A stretch of DNA of 64,000 bases from Fulvimarina uroteuthidis. GTDB lineage: Bacteria; Pseudomonadota; Alphaproteobacteria; Rhizobiales; Rhizobiaceae. Shown here piece after piece: positions 41,937-51,370 of the stretch; position 1 is the first letter of the stretch; the number at the start of each line of letters is the position of its first letter. The notes under the pieces were generated by a model that was not told where the DNA came from, searched no databases, and saw nothing but the letters and a program-made list of their open reading frames with translations. A program made the translations under genes and the position numbers. Location of the stretch: the NCBI RefSeq assembly GCF_034321785.1, contig NZ_JAXLPB010000002.1, positions 1 through 64,000 of the forward strand. The letters run 5' to 3'.

Positions 41937-42758
41937 ATGTCCCAGATGACCGGTCTCATGAACGGCAAGCGAGGCCTGATCATGGGCGTCGCCAACAATC
42001 GCTCCATTGCTTTCGGCATCGCGAAGGCTCTCGCCGAACAGGGCGCGGAGATCGCCCTCACCTATCAGGGCGAAGCCTTGAAGAAGCGCGTCACGCCGCT
42101 TGCCGCCGAACTCGGCGCCCATGTCGCCGGCCATTGCGACGTGGGCGACGATGCCAGCGTCGACGCGATCTTCGATCATCTTGCCGAAAAATGGGGCAAG
42201 ATCGATTTCTTCGTTCATGCCGTCGCCTATTCCGACAAGTCCGAGCTCACCGGCCGCTACGTGATGACGAGCCGCGAGAACTTCCTGCGCACGATGGACA
42301 TCTCCGTCTACTCGTTCACATCGGTCGCCGCGCGGGCGCAGCGCCTGATGAACGATGGCGGCGCCATGCTGACGCTGACCTATTACGGCGCGGAAAAGGT
42401 GATGCCCCACTACAATGTGATGGGCGTCGCCAAGGCGGCCCTCGAAGCCTCCGTGCGCTATCTCGCCGTCGATCTGGGCGGGCAGAACATCCGCGTCAAC
42501 GCGATTTCGGCCGGTCCGATCAAGACGCTCGCCGCTTCCGGCATCGGCGATTTCCGCTACATCCTGAAGTGGAACGAGTACAATGCCCCGCTGAAGCGCA
42601 CCGTGACCACCGACGAGGTCGGCCAGTCCGCACTCTATCTCCTGTCGGACATGTCGAAAGGCGTCACCGGGGAGGTGCACCATGTGGATTCGGGCTACCA
42701 CACGGTCGGCATGAAGGCGGTGGACGCGCCGGACATTTCCGTCGTCAAGGACGAATAG
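41937..42758 (+). CDS. fabI: Enoyl-[acyl-carrier-protein] reductase FabI
   Basis: The 273-residue short-chain dehydrogenase catalyses the last reduction of fatty acid elongation with NADH. The nucleotide loop is GLIMGVANNRSIAFGIA (FabI form of the glycine motif), the catalytic Tyr and Lys lie in YNVMGVAKAALE (Y-x6-K), and substrate loop ISAGPIKTLAASGI follows. An AAGGAG ribosome site fixes the ATG at 41937; longer frames add unrelated sequence. Confidence 0.96.
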   Translation: MSQMTGLMNGKRGLIMGVANNRSIAFGIAKALAEQGAEIALTYQGEALKKRVTPLAAELGAHVAGHCDVGDDASVDAIFDHLAEKWGKIDFFVHAVAYSDKSELTGRYVMTSRENFLRTMDISVYSFTSVAARAQRLMNDGGAMLTLTYYGAEKVMPHYNVMGVAKAALEASVRYLAVDLGGQNIRVNAISAGPIKTLAASGIGDFRYILKWNEYNAPLKRTVTTDEVGQSALYLLSDMSKGVTGEVHHVDSGYHTVGMKAVDAPDISVVKDE

Positions 42759-42798
42759 ACGGCCGGGACCGCAGATCATTCCAGGGAATTGCAACATC

Positions 42799-43392
42799 AT
42801 GGTCGCCGACGACATCTATTTCTGCCGGCATGGCCAGACCGAATACAATGCGCAGGATCGGCTGCAGGGGCGCCGCGAGGTTCCCCTCAACGCGCTCGGC
42901 CGCTCTCAGGCGCGGCGCAACGGCGTCTATCTCCGCAGGCGCCTCGGCGAGCGCGCGGAGACCTTCACATTCATCGCCTCCCCCATGGACCGCGCGCAGG
43001 AAACCATGCGCATCATCCGCACCGAACTGCGGCTCGATCCGGAGGATTACCGGACGGACGACCGGCTGGTGGAAGTCGGCTACGGCGATTGGGAGGGTTC
43101 GACCATTCCGGAGGTCGCTGCGCGCGATCCGGACGCGGTCGCGGCGCGAGAGGCGGACAAGTGGAACTATCGCTGTCCGGGCACCAATTCGGAGTCCTAT
43201 GCCGAACTCCTGTTGAGGATCGAGCCGCTTCTGGCGAGCCTGACGCCGCAGACGATCATCGTCTCCCATGGCGGCGTCGGACGGGCCGTTCTCTGCGGCG
43301 TCGGCGGGATCAGCGAGACGGACGCGGCCATGACGATCGTGCCGCAGGACCGGATCCTCACCTTCGACCGGACCGGACCCCACTGGGTCTGA
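42799..43392 (+). CDS. Histidine phosphatase family protein
   Basis: The 197-residue protein has the phosphohistidine motif CRHGQTEYNAQDRLQG near residue 9, ASPMDRAQETM, GYGDWEG, and the second His in VSHGGVGRAVL. It belongs to the phosphoglycerate-mutase-like branch and could hydrolyse a phosphorylated metabolite; glycolytic mutase activity is unlikely from length. It starts 40 bases after fabI and is probably cotranscribed. Confidence 0.88.
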   Translation: MVADDIYFCRHGQTEYNAQDRLQGRREVPLNALGRSQARRNGVYLRRRLGERAETFTFIASPMDRAQETMRIIRTELRLDPEDYRTDDRLVEVGYGDWEGSTIPEVAARDPDAVAAREADKWNYRCPGTNSESYAELLLRIEPLLASLTPQTIIVSHGGVGRAVLCGVGGISETDAAMTIVPQDRILTFDRTGPHWV

Positions 43393-43434
43393 TCCGGCTC
43401 ATGCGGCATGGCTTTCGCGTGTCGTCTCTTCGCC

Positions 43435-43686
43435 TCAGGCCGAGAACGGATAGATGTTGTGGCCCGAGGCGACGTCGTAGATGACGTGGACGGGCATGCC
43501 CGGCAAGACCGCCCCATAATCGAAATCGTTCGGCAGATCGTAGGTCTGCCCGTCGGAAAGCTGGAGCTGCCGGGCTTCCTCGTTGACCTCCAGAACGAAA
43601 CCCTCGGCTTCGATGGCACTGGCCGGAATGCTCATGGCAACGCTGAGAAACGAGCTGGCGAAAAAAGCGACGATACGTCGTGACAT
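43435..43686 (-). CDS. DUF1344 small exported protein
   Basis: The 83-residue protein has a signal peptide ending at ASAIE (about residue 25) and a compact domain matching DUF1344 (EGFVLEVNEEARQLQLSDG, YDLPNDFDYGAVLPG, VIYDV). DUF1344 proteins are short periplasmic beta proteins of Rhizobiales with unknown role. GGAGG lies eight bases before the ATG at 43686. It is convergent with the phosphatase gene. Confidence 0.85.
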   Translation of the reverse strand: MSRRIVAFFASSFLSVAMSIPASAIEAEGFVLEVNEEARQLQLSDGQTYDLPNDFDYGAVLPGMPVHVIYDVASGHNIYPFSA

Positions 43687-44001
43687 GGGACCCACCTCCG
43701 GGGCGTCGTCCGGCAAGGGCGACACTGCGTCTTGCCGATGGACGAACGCGAAAAAACCGTTCACGTCCGGGACCTTCTCCAGCGAAACGGACCTTGGACC
43801 ATCCCCATGGCCTTCCGTCCGCCCGCACCGCTGCCGAAGGCGCCGCACGCTCAACAGATGGGCCCCAGATTATGGCAATTCCGCGCACCCCGGCTGACGA
43901 ATTCGTGAGACCGGTTTGACGCTGGCCGCTCGCCTGCCCTATTGCGGCTCGGGGACGTGCGCCTGACGCTTTGCGCACAAGGTTTTTAGGTTTTGTGAAC
44001 C
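43687..44001. other. 315-base divergent region before aroC
   Basis: Between the DUF1344 gene and aroC. The right end carries AGGTTTTGTGAACC before the aroC ATG. No convincing promoter pair, terminator or additional gene was seen. Confidence 0.5.
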
Positions 44002-45105
44002 ATGTCGCACAATACGTTCGGTCATCTGTTTCGTGTCACCACCTGGGGCGAAAGCCACGGGCCGGCGATCGGCTGCACGATCGACGGTTGCCCTCCGGGC
44101 ATCCGGTTCACGCTCCGCGAGCTTCAGGACGAGCTCGATCGCCGCAAGCCCGGCTCCTCCCGATTCGTCACCCAGCGCCGGGAGCCGGACGAGGTGAGCG
44201 TTCTGTCCGGTGTTCTGGCCGACGAGACCGACTCCGACGTGATGATCGCCACCGGAACGCCCATCGCCCTCCAGATCCAGAACGTCGACCAGCGCTCCAA
44301 GGATTATGGCGACATCGCCAGGCAGTACCGGCCCGGCCATGCCGACTACGCCTATGACGTGAAATACGGCCTGCGCGACTTTCGCGGCGGCGGACGCTCC
44401 TCGGCGCGCGAGACCGCCATGCGGGTCGCCGCCGGAGCCATCGCACGCAAGATCGTGCCGGGCCTCAGGGTTCGTGGCGCCATCGTCCAGATCGGCGACA
44501 AGGCGATCGACCGCGCCAACTGGGATTGGGCGGTCGTCGAGCGGTCCGACAATCCCTTTTTCACGCCGGACGCGGCTTCGATCCCGGTCTTCGAGACCTA
44601 TCTCGACCAGATCCGCATGGATCACGACAGCGTCGGCGCGATCATCGAGGTGGTCGCGGAGAACGTGCCCGCCGGCCTCGGCGCGCCGCTCTATGCCAAG
44701 ATCGACAGCGATATCGCGGCGGGCCTGATGTCGATCAACGCCGTGAAAGGCGTCGAGATCGGCGACGGATTTGCGTCCGCCGCGCTCAGGGGCACCCAGA
44801 ACGCGGACGAAATGCGGATCGGGACGGACGGCAGGCCGGTGTTCGAGGCGAACCATGCCGGCGGCGTCCTCGGCGGCATCTCCACCGGCGCCCCCATCGT
44901 CGCCCGCTTCGCCGTCAAGCCCACCTCGTCGATCCTGACGCCGCGCCGCTCCATCGATCGGGACGGGCAGGAGATCGAGGTGGTGACCAAGGGCCGGCAC
45001 GATCCGTGCGTCGGCATCCGCGCCGTGCCGATCGGCGAAGCCATGGTGGCCTGCGCCATCGCCGACCATTTCCTGCGCCACAGGGGCCAGACCGGCCGGA
45101 TCTGA
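44002..45105 (+). CDS. aroC: Chorismate synthase
   Basis: The 367-residue FMN-dependent enzyme removes phosphate from EPSP to give chorismate, the last common step toward aromatic amino acids. The three family signatures are GESHGPAIGCTIDGCPPG near residue 14, the RPGHADYAYDVKYG region near 115 with GGGRSSARETAMRVAAGA, and RHDPCVGIRAVPIGEAM near the C-terminus. Length is normal. Confidence 0.97.
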   Translation: MSHNTFGHLFRVTTWGESHGPAIGCTIDGCPPGIRFTLRELQDELDRRKPGSSRFVTQRREPDEVSVLSGVLADETDSDVMIATGTPIALQIQNVDQRSKDYGDIARQYRPGHADYAYDVKYGLRDFRGGGRSSARETAMRVAAGAIARKIVPGLRVRGAIVQIGDKAIDRANWDWAVVERSDNPFFTPDAASIPVFETYLDQIRMDHDSVGAIIEVVAENVPAGLGAPLYAKIDSDIAAGLMSINAVKGVEIGDGFASAALRGTQNADEMRIGTDGRPVFEANHAGGVLGGISTGAPIVARFAVKPTSSILTPRRSIDRDGQEIEVVTKGRHDPCVGIRAVPIGEAMVACAIADHFLRHRGQTGRI

Positions 45106-45194
45106 CGCATGGCACGCTTCGGATCGCGTGCCGCCCGATCGATCCGGTCGTCCCCGAAATTGTCAATTGCCCGAAGCCGGGTTAGGTCTTGAAC

Positions 45195-46121
45195 ATGCTG
45201 ACCCGTTACTATCACCACCCGATCTTCGTCGAGCACCTGACCGGTCCCGGCCATCCCGAGCGGCCCGAACGCCTCGTGGCGGTCGAGCGCATCCTCGAGG
45301 ACGAGATGTTCCAGCTTCTCGACCGGGAAGAGGCGCCCGAAGGCGCGCTGGAATCGATCGTCCGCTGCCATCCGGAGGATTATGCCCGGGCCGTTGCGAA
45401 GGCCATTCCCGCGGACGGCCTTTCCCGCATCGATGGCGATACGATCATCAGTCCGAAGAGCTTCAAGGCCGCGCTCCACGCCGTGGGGGCGGCGACCGCC
45501 GCCGTCGACGGCGTCGTCTCGGGCGAGATCCGCAATGCCTTCATCGCGGCCCGCCCGCCCGGCCACCATGCCGAGAAGGCGACGGCGATGGGCTTCTGCC
45601 TGTTCAACACGGCGGCGATCGCCGCGCGACACGCGCAGGCCGTCCACGGCCTCGAGCGGGTCGCCATCGTCGACTGGGACGTTCACCACGGCAACGGCAC
45701 CCAGGACATCTTCTGGTCGGATCCGAGCGTCCTCTATTGCTCCACCCACCAGATGCCCCTCTATCCCGGCACCGGCGCCAAGAGCGAGACCGGCGAAGGC
45801 AACATCGTCAACGCGCCGCTCGCCGCCGGCGACGGGGGCGAGAAGTTCAAGGATGCCTTCGACAGCCGCGTCCTGCCGGCCATCGACGCATTCCGGCCCG
45901 ACCTCATCATCATCTCCGCCGGGTTCGATGCCCATTTCCGCGATCCGTTGGCCAACATTCAGCTGACCGAGGCGGATTTCGACTGGGCGACGGGCAAGCT
46001 GATGGATGCCGCCGCGACCCATTGCGGCGACAGGCTGGTGAGCGTCCTCGAAGGCGGCTACGATCTGCAGGGGCTCGCCGTTTCGGTGAAGGCCCACGTG
46101 AAGCGGCTGCTGGAAGGCTGA
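45195..46121 (+). CDS. Histone-deacetylase-superfamily amidohydrolase
   Basis: The 308-residue zinc enzyme has HPERPERL near the start, catalytic HHAEKATAMGFC near residue 138, metal-binding DWDVHHGNGTQDIF, and SAGFDAHFRDPL. Bacterial members (acetoin utilisation or acetylpolyamine amidohydrolase-like) deacetylate small amines or proteins. ATG at 45195 is preferred over TTG at 45189. It is followed by xseB after 56 bases, as in many Rhizobiales. Confidence 0.9.
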   Translation: MLTRYYHHPIFVEHLTGPGHPERPERLVAVERILEDEMFQLLDREEAPEGALESIVRCHPEDYARAVAKAIPADGLSRIDGDTIISPKSFKAALHAVGAATAAVDGVVSGEIRNAFIAARPPGHHAEKATAMGFCLFNTAAIAARHAQAVHGLERVAIVDWDVHHGNGTQDIFWSDPSVLYCSTHQMPLYPGTGAKSETGEGNIVNAPLAAGDGGEKFKDAFDSRVLPAIDAFRPDLIIISAGFDAHFRDPLANIQLTEADFDWATGKLMDAAATHCGDRLVSVLEGGYDLQGLAVSVKAHVKRLLEG

Positions 46122-46177
46122 TCGTCGCCCGTTCCGACAACCGACGCCTCGAAGCGACGAACCCGAGAAAAGACCTC

Positions 46178-46450
46178 ATGGCCAACGATCAGACCGACGA
46201 TATCCCGACGGACGATTCCGACATCAAGCGGATGAGCTTCGAGGAGGCGATGGCGTCGCTGGAGCGCATCGTCACCGATCTGGAACGCGGCGACGTGCCG
46301 CTCGATCGCTCGATCCGCATCTACGAGCGCGGCGAGAAGCTGAAGAACCATTGCGACAGGCTGCTGTCGGCCGCCGAGGACAAGGTGGAGAAGATCAAGC
46401 TCAATCGCGCCGGCAAGCCGTCGGGCACCGAGCCGCTCGATTCGCTCTGA
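46178..46450 (+). CDS. xseB: Exodeoxyribonuclease VII small subunit
   Basis: The 90-residue protein has the XseB pattern MSFEEAMASLERIVTDLERGDVPLDRSI and YERGEKLKNHCDRLLSAAEDKVEKI. It binds XseA to degrade single-stranded DNA. xseA is not in this window. The N-terminal 18 residues are acidic and variable, as is usual. Confidence 0.95.
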   Translation: MANDQTDDIPTDDSDIKRMSFEEAMASLERIVTDLERGDVPLDRSIRIYERGEKLKNHCDRLLSAAEDKVEKIKLNRAGKPSGTEPLDSL

Positions 46451-46639
46451 CCGTCACGAAGGCGGCGTGAGCGGCAAGTCCGGCCGGCTCGACGAGCCAT
46501 AAGCGAGCGCACGGAAACGATTTGACGCAGACATACATTTGCGAAAAGCTTGATCGAAAACGCCATTACACGATTTAATGACAAGTCGGCCTTCACGAAA
46601 GCGGTCGAACGACAGGAAAAGACCGGGGGTTTTCGCGCA

Positions 46640-48559
46640 GTGTCCCAAACCTTGAATACGCCGTTGCTCGACCAGATCGACAAGCCTGCGGATCTGCGAC
46701 GGTTCAAGGTGGCGGATCTGCGGCAGATCGCCGACGAACTGCGCGCCGATCTCATCGACGCCGTCTCGCAGACCGGCGGGCATCTGGGCGCGGGTCTCGG
46801 CGTCGTCGAGCTCACCGTCGCGCTCCATTACGTCTTCAACACCCCGGACGACCGGCTGATCTGGGACGTCAGCCACCAGGCCTATCCCCACAAGATCCTG
46901 ACCGGCCGGCGCGAACGCATGCGGACCGTGCGCCAGGAAGGCGGGCTTTCGGGCTTTGCCAAGCGAACCGAGAGCGAATACGATCCCTTCGGCGCGGGCC
47001 ACTCCTCCACCTCGATCTCGGCCGGCCTCGGCATGGCGGTCGCAAGCGAGCTGTCCGGGCGCACGAACAATGTCGTCTCGGTGATCGGGGATGGCGCGAT
47101 GAGCGCCGGCATGGCCTACGAGGCGATGAACAATGCCGGCGCGCTCGATGCGCGCCTGATCGTCATCCTCAACGACAACGACATGTCGATCGCCCCGCCG
47201 ACGGGCGCGATGAGCCACTATCTGGCGCGCCTCGTGTCCGGCAAGACCTACCGGACCCTGCGCAACCGCGCCCGCGACCTGTCCCAGAAACTGCCCGACT
47301 TCTTCCGCGAAGGGGCCCGCAAGACCGAGGAATATACGCGCGGCTTCTTTACCGGCGGCACGCTGTTCGAGGAACTCGGCTTCTACTATATCGGCCCGAT
47401 CGACGGGCATGATCTCGACGCGCTCATTCCGGTCCTGAAGAACGTGCGCGACGCCGAGACCGGGCCGATCCTCGTCCATGTCGTGACCAAGAAGGGCAAG
47501 GGCTACGAGCCCGCCGAAAGCTCCGCCGACAAATATCACGGCGTCTCCAAGTTCGACGTCATCACGGGCGCCCAGTCGAAATCGAAGGGCAACGCCCCGG
47601 CCTACACCTCGGTCTTCGCCTCCAGCCTCATCGAGGAAGCGCGGCACGACGACAAGATCGTCGCCGTCCATGCGGCCATGCCGGCCGGAACCGGCCTCGA
47701 CAAGTTCGCCGAGGTCTATCCCTCCCGCTCGTTCGACGTCGGCATCGCCGAGCAGCACGGGGTCACCTTTTGCGCGGGCCTTGCGACCGAAGGCTACAAG
47801 CCGTTCGCCGCGATCTACTCGACCTTCCTGCAGCGCGCCTACGATCAGGTCGTCCACGACGTGGCGATCCAGCACCTGCCGGTCCGCTTCGCCATCGATC
47901 GCGCGGGCTATGTGGGCGCCGACGGCGCGACCCATGCCGGTTCGTTCGACACGTCCTATCTGTGCCCCCTCCCTGGCTTCGTGGTCATGGCCGCGGCCGA
48001 CGAGGCGGAGTTGCGCCACATGGTGCGCACGGCGGCCGCCTACGACGAGGGACCGATCTCGTTCCGCTATCCGCGCGGCAACGGGACGGGTGTCGAGATG
48101 CCCGACCGCGGCTCGATCCTGGAGATCGGCAAGGGCCGCCTGGTCAAGGAAGGCACCAAGGTCGCGATCCTTTCCTTCGGCACGCGGCTGGCCGACGCCA
48201 TGAATGCAGCGGAGGAACTCGACGGCTACGGCCTCTCGACGAGCGTGGCCGACGCCCGCTTCGCCAAGCCCCTCGACACCGACCTGATCGAACGGATCGC
48301 CAGGAACCACGAGGTCCTGGTCACGGTCGAGGAAGGCTCGAGCGGCGGTTTCGCGTCCCAGGTCCTGCAGCATCTGGCAAGCGTCGGCCTTCTCGACAAC
48401 GGCCTGAAGATCCGCCCCATCGTCATGCCCGACACGTTCGCCGATCATGCCGACCCGGCGAAGATGAACGCCTATGCCGGGCTCGACAAGGCGGGCATCG
48501 TATCGACGGTGTTCCGGGCGCTCGGCCGCGAGGAGAGCGAAGCCGCCAGGCGCGCCTGA
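46640..48559 (+). CDS. dxs: 1-deoxy-D-xylulose-5-phosphate synthase
   Basis: About 639 residues. The thiamine-diphosphate enzyme joins pyruvate and glyceraldehyde-3-phosphate at the start of the MEP pathway. The thiamine site is seen in GAGHSSTSISAGLG and VIGDGAMSAGMAYEAMNNAG; the transketolase-like half has EQHGVTFCAGLATEG and RAGYVGADGATHAG. The start is taken as GTG at 46640 (VSQTLNTPLLDQID), which aligns with family N-termini; the frame opens earlier with TTG at 46550. The reaction also feeds PLP and thiamine synthesis. Confidence 0.96.
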   Translation: MSQTLNTPLLDQIDKPADLRRFKVADLRQIADELRADLIDAVSQTGGHLGAGLGVVELTVALHYVFNTPDDRLIWDVSHQAYPHKILTGRRERMRTVRQEGGLSGFAKRTESEYDPFGAGHSSTSISAGLGMAVASELSGRTNNVVSVIGDGAMSAGMAYEAMNNAGALDARLIVILNDNDMSIAPPTGAMSHYLARLVSGKTYRTLRNRARDLSQKLPDFFREGARKTEEYTRGFFTGGTLFEELGFYYIGPIDGHDLDALIPVLKNVRDAETGPILVHVVTKKGKGYEPAESSADKYHGVSKFDVITGAQSKSKGNAPAYTSVFASSLIEEARHDDKIVAVHAAMPAGTGLDKFAEVYPSRSFDVGIAEQHGVTFCAGLATEGYKPFAAIYSTFLQRAYDQVVHDVAIQHLPVRFAIDRAGYVGADGATHAGSFDTSYLCPLPGFVVMAAADEAELRHMVRTAAAYDEGPISFRYPRGNGTGVEMPDRGSILEIGKGRLVKEGTKVAILSFGTRLADAMNAAEELDGYGLSTSVADARFAKPLDTDLIERIARNHEVLVTVEEGSSGGFASQVLQHLASVGLLDNGLKIRPIVMPDTFADHADPAKMNAYAGLDKAGIVSTVFRALGREESEAARRA

Positions 48560-48656
48560 ACGAAGCCCCCTGAACACGGGGGGTTTCGGCGGCCTTCCCG
48601 CACAATCGGACGGGGTCTCCTTGCGCGGCGCGTCCCGGCGGCTCACATTCGCGCCA

Positions 48657-49457
48657 ATGACCGATATCGATTCGCCGACCACCGCAGATGACGACGATCA
48701 TGCTGCCGAATCCCAACGCCTCGATCAGGCTCTGGTCGAGCGCGGGCTGATGCCGTCCCGTTCGCGCGCACTCGACGCCGTCAGGCGCGGCAGCGTGACC
48801 GTCGACGGCAAGGCCGCCAGGAAGGCTTCCCAGCCGGTCGCCGCGCGCGCGACGATCACCGTCGACGATCCGGCGAGCGACTATGTCTCGCGCGCGGCGC
48901 TGAAGCTGATCGCCGGCCTCGACCAGTTCGGCGTCGCCGTGAAGGGCCGCGTCTGCCTCGATATCGGCGCCTCGACCGGGGGGTTCAGCCAGGTTCTCCT
49001 GGAGCGGGGCGCGGGCCATGTCATCGCGATCGATGTCGGGCACGAGCAGCTCCATCCCTCGCTGCACGACGAAGAACGGCTGACCAATATCGAGGGCCTC
49101 AACGCCCGCGACCTTACGGCGGACGATCTGGACGGCGAAGCGCCGGACCTCGTCGTCGCCGATGTCAGCTTCATCTCGCTGAAGCTCGCACTGCCGCCGG
49201 CCCTCGCACTGGCCGCGCCGGGCGCGCGCCTTGTCGCCCTCGTCAAGCCGCAGTTCGAGGCGGGCAAGCAGGCGATCGGCAAGGGCGGCCTGCTGAAGGA
49301 CCCCGCCACCGCCGAGGCCGTCGCGCGCGACGTCGCGGACTGGCTCGGCGAACAGCCGGGCTGGCGCGTCGACGGCCTCATCGCCTCGCCGATTTCGGGC
49401 GGCGACGGCAACCGTGAATTCGTCCTTGCCGCGACCAAGACCGGGGCCGCCGCATGA
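48657..49457 (+). CDS. tlyA: TlyA family rRNA methyltransferase / hemolysin
   Basis: The 266-residue protein has an N-terminal S4 RNA-binding domain (RLDQALVERGLMPSRSRALDAV) and an FtsJ-like SAM domain with LDIGASTGGFSQVLLERGA near residue 101 and VADVSFISLKLALP. In mycobacteria TlyA methylates 16S and 23S rRNA. The start at 48657 gives MTDIDSP. It overlaps the rumA-like gene by ATGA. Confidence 0.93.
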   Translation: MTDIDSPTTADDDDHAAESQRLDQALVERGLMPSRSRALDAVRRGSVTVDGKAARKASQPVAARATITVDDPASDYVSRAALKLIAGLDQFGVAVKGRVCLDIGASTGGFSQVLLERGAGHVIAIDVGHEQLHPSLHDEERLTNIEGLNARDLTADDLDGEAPDLVVADVSFISLKLALPPALALAAPGARLVALVKPQFEAGKQAIGKGGLLKDPATAEAVARDVADWLGEQPGWRVDGLIASPISGGDGNREFVLAATKTGAAA

Positions 49458-50692
49458 CCCGCGACGTCACGATCGACCGTCTCGGCGCGCAGGGCGACGG
49501 CATCGTCGAGACCGGGAGAGCCCCCCTCTTCGTGCCCTTCACGCTTCCCGGCGAGAGCGTCCGCGCCGATCTGTTCGACGGCGAGAAGCGGGGAACGCCA
49601 CTCGAGATCCTGAAAGCTTCCCCGGAGCGCGTCACGCCGCCCTGCCCGCATTTCGGCGCCTGCGGCGGCTGCGAACTGCAGCACGCCTCGCCCGCCTTCT
49701 ACGCCGAGTTCAAGCGCGCCATCGTCGTCGAGGCCCTGTCGCGGCACGGCATCGAGACCGAGGTCGCGCCGCTCGTGCCATGCGCGCCCGGCACGCGCCG
49801 GCGCGTGACGCTGACGGCGGTGCGCGCCGATCCCAAGGTCCTGATCGGCTTCCACGAGGCCCATTCCGACCGGATCGTGCCGATCGGCCCCTGCCCGGTT
49901 GCCATGCCCGGCATCGTCGAGGCGCTGCCATCTTTGGAAAAGCTCGCCCTTCTCCTGATCGATCGCAAGAAGCCGTTGAAGCTCACGGTCACCCAGACCG
50001 CGGCCGGCCTCGACATCGCGGCCCATGACGCGGCTAAGCTGAACGAGGAGCGCCAGCGCCAGGCGGTCCAGCATGCGCTGTCCGCCGGCTATGCGCGACT
50101 GTCCTCGCAAGGGGAAATCCTCGTCCAGGCGCGAAAGCCCCACGTGTTCTTCGGCGACATCGCGGTCGAGCCGCCCTCGGGCGGTTTCCTGCAGGCAGTG
50201 ACGGCCGCCGAGGATGCGATGGCGGACCTCGTGATGGCGCATCTGGCCAAATCGAAGCGCGTCGCGGACCTGTTCGCCGGCTCCGGCGCGTTCGCCTTGC
50301 GGCTTGCCCGCAAGGCCAGGGTGCACGCCGTGGAATCGGAAGCCGATGCGCTGGCCGCCCTCGACGGCGCGTCCCGCCTTGCTCAGGGGCTGAAGCCGCT
50401 GACCATGGAACGGCGCGATCTCTATCGCCGGCCGCTGACGTTCAAGGAACTGAAAGCCTATGACGGCGTCGTCTTCGACCCGCCACGGGCCGGCGCCGAA
50501 GCCGTCTGCGAGGCGCTGGCCAAATCGGTGGTCAAGCGGGTGGCCGCGGTCTCCTGCAATCCGCAGACCCTTGCCCGCGACCTCAGAACGCTGATCGACG
50601 GCGGCTATACGCTTCTGTCGGTCACCCCCATCGACCAGTTCCTCTGGTCCCACCATGTGGAGGCGGTCGCTCTCCTCGAGCGCCAGCGTTGA
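49454..50692 (+). CDS. 23S rRNA (uracil)-methyltransferase, RumA/RlmD type
   Basis: The 412-residue protein has an iron-sulfur motif C-x5-C-x2-C (CPHFGACGGC near residue 63) with a fourth Cys near GPCPV, and a SAM domain with DLFAGSGAFALRLA and catalytic Cys in VSCNPQTLARDL. It methylates C5 of a uridine in 23S rRNA or tRNA; the family (RlmC/RlmD/TrmA) cannot be split further here. It is translationally coupled on both sides. Confidence 0.92.
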   Translation: MTRDVTIDRLGAQGDGIVETGRAPLFVPFTLPGESVRADLFDGEKRGTPLEILKASPERVTPPCPHFGACGGCELQHASPAFYAEFKRAIVVEALSRHGIETEVAPLVPCAPGTRRRVTLTAVRADPKVLIGFHEAHSDRIVPIGPCPVAMPGIVEALPSLEKLALLLIDRKKPLKLTVTQTAAGLDIAAHDAAKLNEERQRQAVQHALSAGYARLSSQGEILVQARKPHVFFGDIAVEPPSGGFLQAVTAAEDAMADLVMAHLAKSKRVADLFAGSGAFALRLARKARVHAVESEADALAALDGASRLAQGLKPLTMERRDLYRRPLTFKELKAYDGVVFDPPRAGAEAVCEALAKSVVKRVAAVSCNPQTLARDLRTLIDGGYTLLSVTPIDQFLWSHHVEAVALLERQR

Positions 50693-51339
50693 TCGGGTTT
50701 CTCACACAGTACGGCTACGGTTTCATCCTCCTCGTCGTGCTCCTGGAATCGGTCGCCCTGCCGGTGCCGGGCGAAAGCCTCGTCATCGCGGCGGGCATGC
50801 TGGCCAGCCGGGGCGATCTCGACATCGTGCTCGTCCTCGGCGCGGCCTTCGTCGGCTCGATCCTCGGCGACAATATCGGCTACGCCGTCGGGCGGCGCTA
50901 CGGCCGCAGGGCGATCGTGCGGTGGGGCGGCAAGGTCGGGTTCGGCCAGGACAAGCTGAAGCTGGTCGAGACGAAGTTTCGGTCCTACGGCTTCGTCATC
51001 GTGCTCATCGCCCGCTTCGTCTTCATCCTGCGCCAGCTGAACGGGTTCGTCGCCGGCATGATGCGGATGCCCTGGCCGCAATTTCTTCTGTACAATTCGA
51101 TTTCGGCCGCGCTCTGGACCGCGGCCTACGGCCTGACGGCCTTCTATTTCGGCAAGGCGCTCGAACTCTTCCTGGAAGAGCAGTCGACCTGGCTCATCCT
51201 CCTGATATCCGGCAGCGTCTGCGCCATCGGAATGTTCGGCACCTACAAGGTGCTGTTCGATGAAAAGCCGGGCGCGGCGACGGAGACCGGAACGGCGACG
51301 GAGACCGAAGACGAGCCCGGCAAGATCGCCCGGCCCTGA
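50689..51339 (+). CDS. DedA family membrane protein
   Basis: The 216-residue protein has the DedA (SNARE-associated, VTT) pattern: ESVALPVPGESLVIAAG near residue 20, GDNIGYAVGRRYGRRAI, and the signature RFVFILRQLNGFVAGMMRMPW. DedA proteins act as scramblases or undecaprenyl-phosphate flippases in the inner membrane. The start is TTG at 50689, overlapping the previous stop by four bases. The C-terminal 25 residues are Thr/Glu-rich. Confidence 0.9.
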   Translation: MIGFLTQYGYGFILLVVLLESVALPVPGESLVIAAGMLASRGDLDIVLVLGAAFVGSILGDNIGYAVGRRYGRRAIVRWGGKVGFGQDKLKLVETKFRSYGFVIVLIARFVFILRQLNGFVAGMMRMPWPQFLLYNSISAALWTAAYGLTAFYFGKALELFLEEQSTWLILLISGSVCAIGMFGTYKVLFDEKPGAATETGTATETEDEPGKIARP

Positions 51340-51370
51340 TCACCAAACCCCGATCGCCGGATCCCGGTCG

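Noticed and set aside
48563..48586. Hairpin of five C and five to six G after dxs
   Set aside because: The stem is short and its T run is only three bases, so a terminator is not supported.
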